The translations under genes were made by a program, and so were the position numbers. Of a stretch of 64,000 nt of DNA, positions 52,593 through 61,563 are shown piece by piece. The stretch is from DASQUK01 sp963756425. GTDB taxonomy: Bacteria > Actinomycetota > Acidimicrobiia > Acidimicrobiales > VFJN01. The notes below the pieces were generated by a model. It worked only from the letters and a program-made list of their open reading frames with translations. It searched no databases and was not told the DNA's origin. Numbering within the stretch: the first letter of the stretch is position 1; the number at the start of each line of letters is the position of its first letter. The stretch lies in NCBI GenBank assembly GCA_963756425.1, contig CAVWNW010000012.1, positions 248,001 to 312,000 of the forward strand, written 5' to 3'.

Positions 52593-55265
52593 TCACGCCT
52601 TCCCGTAGAACAGGCGCTCGACCACCCGGCGGGCCCGGCGCGTGACCCGCCGGTACTCGTCGCGCAGCCGGGCGGCGTCGGTGTCGAGCGATCGCGCCAG
52701 GTGCAACAGGTCGTCCGGCCGCTGGGGCAGCGCGTCGACCGCCGACGGCGCCGAGCCGACGAGCCACCAGCGGTTGCGCGTGCGCTCACAGAACCGATAG
52801 GCGGCCCGGAGAACGTCGGCATCCTCGCCGCTCACCTCACCCGCCGAGCACAACTGGTCCAGCGCGCCCATGGTCGAAGGGGTCCGGGTCCCGGTCCGCA
52901 TCTGCAGCAGCTGGACCGTGAACTCGACGTCCGACAGCGATCCCCGCCCCAGCTTCAGGTGGAACTCCGGATCCTCCCCGGGGGGAATCCGCTCCCGCTC
53001 GATCCGCGCCTTCATGCGCCGCACCTCGCGCTCGTCCTCGGCCGTGAACGGGTGCCCCCACACTGCCTGGTCCAGCTGCCCGAGGAAGCGCACACCGAGG
53101 TCCGGGTCACCGGCGACCGGCCGGGCCCGGGCCATCGCCTGACGTTCCCACGTGAGCGCCCAGCGGTCGTAGTAGGCGGCATAGCCGTCGATGGTGCGAG
53201 ACAGGGCGCCCTGACGACCCTCGGGGCGGAGGTCGGAGTCGACGACGTAGATCCGCTGCGCGGGCGTCGGGCCGGCCAGGAACCGACGCAGGCCGGTGGC
53301 CACCCGCAGCCCCTCCTCGTGGTCCGCGGCTGTCGAGCCCTCGTGGACGAAGAGGACATCGAGGTCGCTGGCGTAGGACAGCTCGCCGCCGGCGAACCGG
53401 CCAAGGGCCACCACGGCGAACGGCACCTTGGGTTCGAGCGACGCCAGCCCGGCGGCCACGCACGCCTCGGCCAGCGACCCCAGGTCCGCCCCGACCGTCA
53501 CCACGTCGGCCGCCCCGAAGACGTCCCGAGCCGCCACGCCGAGCAGGTGACGCTCCCGCCAGCGTCGCAGCGCCTGCTGACGGTCGTCGACGTCGGTGCG
53601 CCAGTCCAGCGCCCGCTCGGCGGAGTCCACGAGGGCCCCCTGATCGAGCGTCTGCAAGCGGTCGACGTCGGCCAGCCGCACGATCAGGTCGGGGTTGGCG
53701 GCCAGGATGTCGCCCAGCAGGCCGCTCGTCCCGAGGACCTGGCACAGCCGGCGTGCAACCTCGGGGCTGTCGCGAAAGGCGTTGGCCAGCTCCATCGTGC
53801 GCTGCTCGCCCGAGGCCAGCTTGCGGAGCCCTAGGAGTCCCAGGTCGGGGTCGGGCGACGTCGACAGCCAGTCGAGCACCAGCGGCAGCAGCTGCTGCAT
53901 CATGCGCGACGAGCGGGTCAGGCCCCGGGTCAGCTCCCGCACGGCGGCACGGGTGCGGTCGGCATCGGCGAAGCCGAAGCTCGCCAATGCAGCGGCGGCC
54001 GTATCCGGCGACATGCGTCCGGCACCGGCGAGGGCGTCGAGCAGCGGCCGGAAGTACAGCCGTTCGTGGATCCGGCGCACAACGTTGCGCTTGCGGGCGA
54101 GGTCGCGGTCGAATGCATCCGTGGCGTCCGACTCCGGCGTGCCCCGGTAGCCGAGGACGCGGGCGACACGGCGCCGGTGGTCGCCATCAGTGGGCAGGAT
54201 GTGGGTCTGCTGGTCGTCCTCGATCTGCAGGGCGTGCTCGACCCGGCGCAGGAAGCGGTAGGCGTCGACCAGGCCGTCGGCGTCGTCCGGGGCGACGTAC
54301 CCGCCTGCCTCCATCTCGGTGAGCGCCGTCAGCGTCGTCGGCGAGCGCAGGTCGGGGTCCATGCGGCCGTGCACGAGCTGCAGCACCTGCACGGCGAACT
54401 CGATGTCGCGGATGCCGCCCGGCGCACGCTTGACCTCCCGCTCGGCCAGGCCGCGGCGGACTACGTCGGCCTCGGTCCGCTCCTTGAGCGCCCGGAGCGA
54501 GCGCAGGTCGTCGGCGTTGAAGCGGCGATCCCAGAGGGCACTGGACGCCGCTGACGCCCAACGACGCCCGACCTCGGGGGCCCCCGCGACCGGCACCGCC
54601 TTCAGCAGCGCCTGGAACTCCCAGGGCTGGGCCCAGCGCTCCCAGTACGTGACGTAACTGTCGACGGAGCGGGTCAGAGCCCCGTCGCGGCCCTCGGGAC
54701 GGAGGTTGGCGTCCACCCGGAAGCACCGCCGGGCAACGTCGAGCACACTGCGGGCCTGGCGGGCGTCGCCCCCGACGAACAGCACGTCGACGTCGCTGGC
54801 GTAGTTGAGCTCGCGGCCCCCGAGCTTGCCCATGCCGATGACGGCGATGTCCGTGCCGTCGGCCCCGGCGATGCGAACGGCGGCCTCGAGCACGGCCGTG
54901 GCCAACTCGGCGAGCGCGGCGGTCGTGGTCTCCAGGTCGTCGAGCCCCAGCAAGTCCCGGGACATGATCCGGAGCTGCTCGAGGCGCTTCCAGCGGACCA
55001 GCCCGCCGACGTCGACGTCGCTGCCGTCGGGGACTGCGGTTGCGAGGTCGGCCAGGACGGCCATGGCGGCGGGATCCGTATAGATCAGCCGGGCGGCGCT
55101 CCGGCTGGCCGCCACCACGGTCACGAACGCGCGAGCCAGCGTCGGATCCGACGCCAGGCGCTCTCCCACGGGGCCGTCCAGGCGGTCGAGCGCGGCACGA
55201 ACGGCCAGCGGGTCGGCGCTCCGCTCGATCAGTTCGGGTAGCTCGGTCGCGTCGACGCGATCCAC
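52593..55265 (-). CDS. glnE: Glutamine-synthetase adenylyltransferase/deadenylylase
   Basis: A bifunctional enzyme of about 890 aa that adds AMP to and removes AMP from the GSI adenylylation Tyr. Two nucleotidyltransferase domains are visible: the N-terminal one with MGKLGGRELNYASDVDVLFV (deadenylylase), and the C-terminal one with LGRFAGGELSYASDLDVLFV (adenylylase). Each is followed by a helical domain with REVKRAPGGIRDIEFAVQVL or LKLGRGSLSDVEFTVQLL. The GTG at 55265 is chosen to leave the divergent nadE promoter free. The substrate is probably the GSI at 44.3 kb, and perhaps the one at 41.7 kb. Slightly shorter than most actinobacterial GlnE (about 1000 aa). Confidence 0.95.
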   Translation of the reverse strand: MDRVDATELPELIERSADPLAVRAALDRLDGPVGERLASDPTLARAFVTVVAASRSAARLIYTDPAAMAVLADLATAVPDGSDVDVGGLVRWKRLEQLRIMSRDLLGLDDLETTTAALAELATAVLEAAVRIAGADGTDIAVIGMGKLGGRELNYASDVDVLFVGGDARQARSVLDVARRCFRVDANLRPEGRDGALTRSVDSYVTYWERWAQPWEFQALLKAVPVAGAPEVGRRWASAASSALWDRRFNADDLRSLRALKERTEADVVRRGLAEREVKRAPGGIRDIEFAVQVLQLVHGRMDPDLRSPTTLTALTEMEAGGYVAPDDADGLVDAYRFLRRVEHALQIEDDQQTHILPTDGDHRRRVARVLGYRGTPESDATDAFDRDLARKRNVVRRIHERLYFRPLLDALAGAGRMSPDTAAAALASFGFADADRTRAAVRELTRGLTRSSRMMQQLLPLVLDWLSTSPDPDLGLLGLRKLASGEQRTMELANAFRDSPEVARRLCQVLGTSGLLGDILAANPDLIVRLADVDRLQTLDQGALVDSAERALDWRTDVDDRQQALRRWRERHLLGVAARDVFGAADVVTVGADLGSLAEACVAAGLASLEPKVPFAVVALGRFAGGELSYASDLDVLFVHEGSTAADHEEGLRVATGLRRFLAGPTPAQRIYVVDSDLRPEGRQGALSRTIDGYAAYYDRWALTWERQAMARARPVAGDPDLGVRFLGQLDQAVWGHPFTAEDEREVRRMKARIERERIPPGEDPEFHLKLGRGSLSDVEFTVQLLQMRTGTRTPSTMGALDQLCSAGEVSGEDADVLRAAYRFCERTRNRWWLVGSAPSAVDALPQRPDDLLHLARSLDTDAARLRDEYRRVTRRARRVVERLFYGKA

Positions 55266-55302
55266 ACCCCGAGTCTGCACCCGGCCCCGTACCCTTGACG
55301 TC

Positions 55303-57021
55303 GTGACGCGGCTGCGCGTGGCGCTGTGCCAGATCAACACCACCGTCGGCGATCTCGAGGGCAACGTCGAGCGGATCCTGGCCGCCATGGCCGACGCCGA
55401 GGCGCAGGGCTGCGACCTGGCGGTGTTACCCGAGCTGGCCATAACCGGGTACCCGCCCGAAGACCTGCTACTCAAGCCCGGCTTCGTCGCCGACAATCGG
55501 GAGGCGCTCGACCGAGTGGCGGCGGCCAGCGGCAGCTGTACCGCGGTTCTCGGCTTCGTGGACGCCGACCGCGACCTCTACAACGCAGCCGCCGTGTGCG
55601 CGTACGGCGAGGTGCGTGCCGTGTACCGCAAGCGGCTGCTGCCCAACTACGCGGTGTTCGACGAGCAGCGCTACTTCGCCCCTGGTCGCGGCCGGTCGCC
55701 GCTCGTGGAGGTCGGCGGCGTCCGGGTGGGCGTGTCGGTCTGCGAGGACGCGTTCAGCCCGATCGGTCCCATCGCCGCCCTGGCCGCCGGCGGGGCCGAG
55801 CTCGTCGTGAACATCAACGCCTCGCCGTACTACGCGAACCGGCTGCCCGAACGCGAGCGGATGCTGGCCACACGGGCGAGCGATGCCTCTTGCACGCTGG
55901 TCTACGTGAACCAGGTGGGCGGCCAGGACGAGCTGATCTTCGACGGGGCGTCGATGGTGTTCGACGCCCAGGGCGAGCTTGTGACCCGGGCCGCCCAGTT
56001 CCAGGAGCAAACGGTGGTGTGCGACCTCGAGGTGGTGCCCGTGTTCCGCAAGCGCCTCCTCGATCCCCGTGGCCGAGCCAACGACGAGCCGCTGCCGGTG
56101 GTCGAGATCTCGTCGTCACCTCGCGTCGCAGATTTGGGGGACACGCGCAATCCGCTGGTGGTGGAGACCATGCCGCCGGTGCGCGAGGTCTACGAGGCCC
56201 TCGTGCTCGGCACCCGTGACTACGTCCGCAAGAACGGCTTCACCGACGTGGCGATCGCATTGTCGGGCGGCATCGACTCGTCCCTGGTGGCGCTCGTGGC
56301 CACCGACGCGCTCGGTCCCGAGCACGTGCACGGCGTGCTCATGCCGTCGCGCTACTCGTCGGACCACTCGCTGACCGACGCCGAGAAGCTGTGTGCGGAG
56401 CTGGGGATCGAGTCACGGGCCATCCCGATCGAGCCCGCCCACACCGCCTTCCTGGACATGCTGGCCCCCAGCTTCGCCGGCCTGGAGCCCGACATCACCG
56501 AGGAGAACATCCAGTCGAGGATCCGGGGCGTCCTCCTCATGGCGCTCTCCAACAAATTCGGCTGGCTGGTCCTCACAACGGGCAACAAGAGCGAGATGGC
56601 CGTGGGCTACTCGACGCTCTACGGCGACACCGCCGGCGGCTTCGCGGTCATCAAGGACGTGCCCAAGACGCTGGTGTACAGGCTGGTGCGCGACCGCAAC
56701 GCCCGAGCGGGGCGTCCGCTCGTGCCCGAGAACGTCCTCACCAAGCCGCCCTCGGCAGAGCTGCGCCCCGACCAGCGGGACGACCAGTTGCTCCCGCCCT
56801 ACGAGGTGCTCGACCCGATCCTCGAGGCATACGTGGAGGACGACGGCACCCGCGCCGACCTCGTGGGGATGGGCTTCGACCCGGACCTCGTGGAGCGCGT
56901 GACCACCTTGGTTGACGTCTCGGAGTACAAGCGGCGCCAGACCCCGCCCGGTGTGCGCGTCACGAGCAAAGCCTTCGGCAAGGACAGGCGTCTGCCCATC
57001 ACCAACCGCTACCGCGGCTGA
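55303..57021 (+). CDS. nadE: Glutamine-dependent NAD+ synthetase
   Basis: A 572-aa two-domain enzyme making NAD+ from deamido-NAD+, ATP and glutamine. The N-terminal nitrilase-like glutaminase has ALCQINTTVGDLEGNVERIL, LAVLPELAITGYPPEDLLLK (catalytic Glu), YRKRLLPNYAVFDEQRYF (Lys) and VGVSVCEDAF (nucleophile Cys). The C-terminal synthetase has VAIALSGGIDSSLVALVATD (PP-loop), LTTGNKSEMAVGYSTLYGD and FAVIKDVPKTLVYRL. The GTG at 55303 is 38 bp from the divergent glnE start, so the two share a short promoter region, linking NAD synthesis to glutamine supply. Confidence 0.96.
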   Translation: MTRLRVALCQINTTVGDLEGNVERILAAMADAEAQGCDLAVLPELAITGYPPEDLLLKPGFVADNREALDRVAAASGSCTAVLGFVDADRDLYNAAAVCAYGEVRAVYRKRLLPNYAVFDEQRYFAPGRGRSPLVEVGGVRVGVSVCEDAFSPIGPIAALAAGGAELVVNINASPYYANRLPERERMLATRASDASCTLVYVNQVGGQDELIFDGASMVFDAQGELVTRAAQFQEQTVVCDLEVVPVFRKRLLDPRGRANDEPLPVVEISSSPRVADLGDTRNPLVVETMPPVREVYEALVLGTRDYVRKNGFTDVAIALSGGIDSSLVALVATDALGPEHVHGVLMPSRYSSDHSLTDAEKLCAELGIESRAIPIEPAHTAFLDMLAPSFAGLEPDITEENIQSRIRGVLLMALSNKFGWLVLTTGNKSEMAVGYSTLYGDTAGGFAVIKDVPKTLVYRLVRDRNARAGRPLVPENVLTKPPSAELRPDQRDDQLLPPYEVLDPILEAYVEDDGTRADLVGMGFDPDLVERVTTLVDVSEYKRRQTPPGVRVTSKAFGKDRRLPITNRYRG

Positions 57022-57054
57022 GAACGAGGCCCGGCTGCCCAGCGGCGCCGAAGC

Positions 57055-58788
57055 TCACTGGTAAGACACGAACAGCGGCCGCGGCTCGATGGCCATCGTC
57101 TCGCCCGGGGTGAACGTTGGCGAATCCTCGTCGATGAAGTTCTTCCAGCCCCACCAGACGTTGGGCGGCGGGCTGTCGTGCATCAGGTTCCAGGTCTCGA
57201 ACTTGGCGCCCGGCGAGCCGAACCCGTCGGCGTGGATCAGGACCGCCAGCTCGTCACGACTCGTGTCCAGGGCTCCCCGATCGCTGATCATCTGCAGCTG
57301 GAACTGGTGGAGCATGAGCAGCTTCTGCGGCAGCTTGTGCACCCGGGTGAGGTCGGCCAGCCACGTGACCACGGTGTTGATCTCTCCGGCCGTCACCGAG
57401 CCGATCTGGTTCAGGTGGCGCTGGTCCGGCTGCAACCGCCATTCGGGGTCGAGGGCCAGACCCACGTACGGCCGGGCCAGGAGCTCCTCGTAACGCTTGG
57501 CCTGTGTGAGGAAGTCGGTGCGCCCGGGCTGGAGGTCCAGCATGACGTAGACGCCGGCCTCGCCGGCGGCGTCGACCCAGGGACGCAAGAGGTCGATGGG
57601 TGCCTCGTACGAGTAGTTCCCGTCGGGCCCGGCGCCGCCTGATGCCACGGTGGCGATGATCTCGAAGGCAGGAACGACGGGCACGTCGACCAGCGGTTGG
57701 TAGTCGGCCGCCATCTGTTGGGCGCGGGCGATGGCACCCTCGACTCCCTGCTCACCCAGAACCCCGAGCGCGGCCGTACCTGGGTGGCCGTAGAGGGCGA
57801 TCATCTGCCGCCCGGGGTACAGGATCTGCCCGCCTCCGGGCAGCTGCACGCCGCTGATGGCGACGTCGAGGCGGTAGCGGAGCGTCTCCGGCGAACCGAA
57901 GGCCGTTCCGAGCGCCACCACCTGTCCGGGTGGCTGCGCCGCCAATGCGGCGATGACGTCGGGGTCGGTGCGGGGGTCGGGGTTGGTGACCGTCATGAGC
58001 CGCGCGCCGCTGGCCCGAGCCGTCGCCGCCGCCGCCAGCGACGCGGGATCACGGGCCGCAAGCACCAGCAGCGAGTCCAGGGGCGCATCGGGCGCCACCC
58101 GTGGCAGGTCCTCAGCGTTCGCCGGCTCGCCCTCGGCGTCGTCGTTGCTCGTGCCGGAGTCAGCGTCGGCAGCGGCGCCATCGACGGCGAGCAGCGGCGT
58201 CAGCTCCTGGTCGAGCGAGGCGACGGTGTCGATCAGCTGGTCGGCCGCTACGGGCTGGTCGTCGCCGAAATCGCGACCGGTCGCATCCTCGACGGCACCC
58301 AAGTCGCCCGGTGCGGCAACCACGGGCACGCCCAGCTCGCCTTGCTGTGCCCAGGCGGTCGCCTCGGCTCCGAAGCTCAGGATCGCCCGAGGCCCGAGGC
58401 GTGCCAGCTCCTCACGAACCGGGGTGCTCTGCGCGGGGTCCGTCGATGCGGGCGCGAGCAACAGCGGACCACCCAGGGCGACCGCCACCGACGCCGCCCG
58501 GGCCTGACCCGCGACGTCGGACTCGGAGGCCAGGACCGCGAGCGGCGCGTTCTCGAACAGCGTGCTGCTCGTCGCCACCGCCAGCCCTGCGGCCGTAGAC
58601 GTCGGAAGCACGACGGTGTCCTCGACGGGAGTGTGGGCCGACGCCAGGACCTCGACAGGGGCCTCCGCACGGTCTCTCGAGGGGTCGCTCGAGCACGCAG
58701 CCATGGCGGCCGTTGCAACGGTAACGACGACGCTCGCCCGTGCCAGGATCCCCCAGCCGTGCGATCTGCGAACAGGACGCACGCACAA
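57055..58788 (-). CDS. Large secreted lipoprotein with cell-wall-binding-like N-terminal region
   Basis: A 577-aa protein with a signal peptide ending in lipobox AAMAAC (Cys near 32). Residues about 60-340 contain repeating alpha/beta units like cell-wall-binding repeat domains (PLAVLASESDVAGQARAASV; GPLLLAPASTDPAQSTPVRE; LGPRAILSFGAEA; GQVVALGTAFGSPETLRYRL). Residues about 350-577 (YQPLVDVPVVPAFEIIATVA; VYVMLDLQPGRTDFLTQAKR; VGLALDPEWRLQPDQRHLNQ; NVWWGWKNFIDEDSPTFTPG) resemble a TIM-barrel without recognised catalytic motif. Function unknown; it likely acts at the cell surface. Convergent with nadE. Confidence 0.75.
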   Translation of the reverse strand: MCVRPVRRSHGWGILARASVVVTVATAAMAACSSDPSRDRAEAPVEVLASAHTPVEDTVVLPTSTAAGLAVATSSTLFENAPLAVLASESDVAGQARAASVAVALGGPLLLAPASTDPAQSTPVREELARLGPRAILSFGAEATAWAQQGELGVPVVAAPGDLGAVEDATGRDFGDDQPVAADQLIDTVASLDQELTPLLAVDGAAADADSGTSNDDAEGEPANAEDLPRVAPDAPLDSLLVLAARDPASLAAAATARASGARLMTVTNPDPRTDPDVIAALAAQPPGQVVALGTAFGSPETLRYRLDVAISGVQLPGGGQILYPGRQMIALYGHPGTAALGVLGEQGVEGAIARAQQMAADYQPLVDVPVVPAFEIIATVASGGAGPDGNYSYEAPIDLLRPWVDAAGEAGVYVMLDLQPGRTDFLTQAKRYEELLARPYVGLALDPEWRLQPDQRHLNQIGSVTAGEINTVVTWLADLTRVHKLPQKLLMLHQFQLQMISDRGALDTSRDELAVLIHADGFGSPGAKFETWNLMHDSPPPNVWWGWKNFIDEDSPTFTPGETMAIEPRPLFVSYQ

Positions 58789-59106
58789 GTATTAGCAACA
58801 CTGCACGCCTCATGACGGCCACTTGGGGTGACAGCCGCTGCACCGGTGCTGACCAGCGAAGACCTGACGAAGGAGTGACTGCGCTCGAGGAAGGCCGTCA
58901 CGTCCCGGGGGTCGCGGGCGATGACGTGAGCGTGCCAGCCCACCACAGCTGACACAGCGGTGGTCCTGGGAACCGGGCAGATGCCCCGCACGGGTTCCTG
59001 GGGCCGTCGCCAGCAACCACCTCTCTGGCCCGAGGCCCCACCCGGACCAGGAGGCGGTTGCGCGCCAAGACGGCTTCGGGCGGTTCCTCGAGCCCAGAAG
59101 GCATTG
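58789..59106. other. 318-bp intergenic region, nothing recognised
   Basis: Between the start of the secreted lipoprotein gene and the end of a STAS gene. Short open frames exist on both strands but have no conserved motif. It should hold the promoter of the lipoprotein gene, yet no convincing -35/-10 pair or palindrome stands out. Confidence 0.4.
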
Positions 59107-59403
59107 CTATCGGCCGACGAGCGGGCGATGGTCGCGGACGTGGAATCCCACACCGGCCTCGACCGCGGCGTCGCGGGCACGAATCAGCGCCATCAAGCCG
59201 GACGAGTCAATGAACTCGAGGGCGCTGGTGTCGACGGAGATTGTTCGCGGCGTCGCCGCGAGTGCTTCGCTGAAGAACGACCAGAACCGTTCGGTGCCAG
59301 TCATGTCGAACTCGCCCCTGAGGGTGATCGTCGCACCGGTGCGGTCCTGGCTGGCCTCGATCCGCATGGATTCGGCTCGGAAGGCTTCCGCGTTCTCCGA
59401 CAT
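59107..59403 (-). CDS. STAS-domain protein (anti-sigma factor antagonist-like)
   Basis: A 98-aa single-domain protein with ATITLRGEFDMTGTERFWSF, TISVDTSALEFIDSSGLMAL (phosphorylatable Ser in IDSSGL, about residue 69) and GVGFHVRDHRPLVGR at the C-terminus, which ends abruptly compared with longer homologues (the last helix is missing). It could be an antagonist in partner switching. No kinase or sigma factor nearby. About 220 bp from the PadR gene on the other strand. Confidence 0.85.
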   Translation of the reverse strand: MSENAEAFRAESMRIEASQDRTGATITLRGEFDMTGTERFWSFFSEALAATPRTISVDTSALEFIDSSGLMALIRARDAAVEAGVGFHVRDHRPLVGR

Positions 59404-59601
59404 CGGCCTCTCCCGCCGTGGGACTCCCCCGAGCTACGGCGCCCAAACGTCGCGAAGCCCCCTGGCCGGCCATCGAAGCCTCTCCGTGTCAAGGACTGCC
59501 ACCGAGAAGGCTGATCAGCGTGTCGCGGTTGACGCCCCGCGATGCGGCGGCGCTCAGGAGCTCCTCGGAGTCGGCTGTGCCCGACGGGCTTGACGGGCAA
59601 T

Positions 59602-59615
59602 TCTATCTAGATAGA
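59602..59615. promoter_or_regulatory. 14-bp perfect palindrome over the padR promoter
   Basis: TCTATCTAGATAGA (59602-59615) is a perfect palindrome and notably AT-rich for this genome. A TTGACG at 59590-59595 lies just upstream as a -35 candidate, so the palindrome covers the -10 region, and the ATG at 59624 follows only 8 bp later. The arrangement fits autorepression by the encoded PadR protein and a leaderless or very short leader mRNA. Confidence 0.7.
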
Positions 59616-59623
59616 GTTTCGCC

Positions 59624-59974
59624 ATGGCCAGAGTTCGCCGCCCCTCACCGCAGACGGTCGCCGTCCTCGATTCGCTGGCCGCCAGGGCATCGGACTGGAG
59701 CCACGGCTACGACCTGTGCCGCTCGCTGGGCTTGAAGGCTGGCACCGTCTACCCGATCCTGATCCGCCTCGCCGAGCGCGGGTTGGTCGAGACCGCGTGG
59801 GAGCAGGAGGTGCCGCAAGGCCGCCCGCCCCGGCACCTCTACCGATTGTCGGCCGCCGGAGCCGAGCAGGTGCGGGAGGTGCGCCGCGCCGAAGCCCAGC
59901 ACAGCTCCCGACGGTCACGTGTCGCCGGGCGTCCGGCGTCCGGCAGCGGAGCAGTGGCAGGAGCACAGTCGTGA
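59624..59974 (+). CDS. PadR-family transcriptional regulator
   Basis: A 116-aa winged-helix protein. The core reads TVAVLDSLAARASDWSHGYD, LCRSLGLKAGTVYPILIRLA and RHLYRLSAAGAEQVREVRR: the helix-turn-helix with the GTVYPxLxRLxxxG pattern of PadR, followed by the wing. The dimerisation helix is short and the C-terminus Ser/Arg-rich, like small PadR proteins paired with a membrane protein. The stop overlaps the next start (GTGA at 59971). It probably represses its own operon at the adjoining palindrome; the inducer is unknown. Confidence 0.9.
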   Translation: MARVRRPSPQTVAVLDSLAARASDWSHGYDLCRSLGLKAGTVYPILIRLAERGLVETAWEQEVPQGRPPRHLYRLSAAGAEQVREVRRAEAQHSSRRSRVAGRPASGSGAVAGAQS

Positions 59975-60858
59975 GCCCCGACGCTCCGCCGAGGCCGGCA
60001 CTCCCCGCCCCGTTCACCCGGCGGACGGCGTGGCTCGCGACCGCAGCCGCACTCGTCGCCTTGGGGGCGTGGGTGCTGGTGATCTGGGCCGCGCTCGCCA
60101 GCGACGACGACCCGGGGATCCCCCCCGTCGAGGTGCTCGTCGGTGCCTTGTTCTTCGGCTGGCCGCACGCGCTCGCCGCGTCGACGGCCGTCGTCGCCGG
60201 CGCGCGCACCGCGGTCGGGGCCGACGCGGACGCCCGCCTGCTCGCGCTCGCCACGACGGGCCGGCGCGGACGCTGGGCCGATTGGGGCGCCGCTATGCGC
60301 GCCGAGCTCGCGAGCATCACCGCCTCCCCACGCGAGCGGCTGCGGTTCGCAGCGGGCTGCGCCCTGACCGCGCTGCGCCGTGGCTGGGGACGGTCGCCGT
60401 GGATCGCCGCCGCCGCCTGCGCGGCGCTGTTCGCGGCGCTGACCCTCGCCACGTCACGAGCCTCGCTTTATGGCGGCAGGACGGGCGGCCTCTGGGCCGT
60501 CATCTATGGCCCGCCGCAGATCACGCTGTTGCTCGTGGGACTCGTTGCTGCGTGGACGGGACGCTCGATGCGCACCGGCCTCGAGCACGGCGCCGCGGCA
60601 CTCGTCGGGATCCTGGTCGGCGTTCTCGCCGTGGCCATTCCCGAGGGCGCGCTGTGGGCCCGCGAGGCGGGAGTGTTCCTACTCGACGGCGACGCGCCGT
60701 CCACGCCCCTGACCAGCGCCGGGGGCGCGCTCGACGCCCTCAAGGCGACGACGTTGATCTGGGGCCTCCCGCACTGGTTGCCCTGGCCCGTGCTCGGTGC
60801 GGCCGCCGGAGCCCGTCTCCGCCGCCGTGCCACCCCGGTCGCTCACCCCGTCGGCTGA
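59971..60858 (+). CDS. Multi-pass membrane protein coupled to PadR
   Basis: A 295-aa protein with about six hydrophobic segments (residues 20-43, 51-70, 133-152, 170-190, 208-226, 260-280). A basic cytoplasmic loop lies between the second and third (LLALATTGRRGRWADWGAAM, SPRERLRFAAGC). No transporter motif is recognised. The GTG start at 59971 overlaps the padR stop by 4 bp, so the protein is made together with the regulator and is probably its main target. Similar PadR-membrane pairs often respond to membrane-active compounds, which is only an analogy here. Confidence 0.78.
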   Translation: MSPDAPPRPALPAPFTRRTAWLATAAALVALGAWVLVIWAALASDDDPGIPPVEVLVGALFFGWPHALAASTAVVAGARTAVGADADARLLALATTGRRGRWADWGAAMRAELASITASPRERLRFAAGCALTALRRGWGRSPWIAAAACAALFAALTLATSRASLYGGRTGGLWAVIYGPPQITLLLVGLVAAWTGRSMRTGLEHGAAALVGILVGVLAVAIPEGALWAREAGVFLLDGDAPSTPLTSAGGALDALKATTLIWGLPHWLPWPVLGAAAGARLRRRATPVAHPVG

Positions 60859-60942
60859 GACGGTCCGCTGATCGGGCGCTCCGAAGGGCCCGCATGTCGA
60901 ACGCTGCCGGGCTCTGGGCTCCTGCGCCGAGCCGGCACTGCG

Positions 60943-61278
60943 TTACTCGTCGAGGAGCACGGCGCGTAGCCCCGTGCGTTCGGCTACGCGCCGAAGTCCG
61001 GGCGGCGGGTTGACGATACGGAACCCGACATCGGCGTCGTGGGCCGATGCGTGCGCCAGCAGCAAGGATCTCAATCCCGACGAGTCCATGTAGCTGAGGC
61101 GGCGGGCATCGATCGCGATCCTGCTCGGATGCTTCTCGAGGACTGCGCCGATGAAGACCCCGAACCATTCGGCGTTTCCTATGTCGAGCTCGCCGTCCAG
61201 GGTGACGACGGTCTCCGTGGCGGCGTCTCGAGCGTCGACCCGCAGCAGCTCGGGTCGCATCAGTTCCACGTCGTTCAC
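60943..61278 (-). CDS. STAS-domain protein (anti-sigma factor antagonist-like)
   Basis: A 111-aa protein with TVVTLDGELDIGNAEWFGVF, RIAIDARRLSYMDSSGLRSL (Ser in MDSSGL, about residue 63) and a full C-terminal helix (LRRVAERTGLRAVLLDE). A complete STAS fold like RsbV/SpoIIAA. It resembles the STAS gene at 59.1 kb in its N-terminal extension (ELLRVDARDAATETVVTLDG compared with ESMRIEASQDRTGATITLRG), suggesting duplication around the PadR operon. Confidence 0.87.
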   Translation of the reverse strand: MNDVELMRPELLRVDARDAATETVVTLDGELDIGNAEWFGVFIGAVLEKHPSRIAIDARRLSYMDSSGLRSLLLAHASAHDADVGFRIVNPPPGLRRVAERTGLRAVLLDE

Positions 61279-61563
61279 ACCGACTTTCTGCCCGAGTCAC
61301 ATGGGCACAAACAACCAGAGTGGGCCTGAGGAATCGTGCCATCCGGGCCGTACCCAGGGATGCCTTGCCCCGTAGGTGATACGGCCAGGAAGGAAGCGCT
61401 GCCACGGTGAGAAGGGAAATTTCCGGCCCGGGGTGACGTCTAGGCCGCCGGAGGGCCGACGACCCTTCGGCCGGGTGCAGCATCAACGCCATAGCGTTTG
61501 CCCCTCAGGGCACCGCATTGGCAACACTGCCATTCCCCGCGTTGATACCGGATGTGAGGTGCC

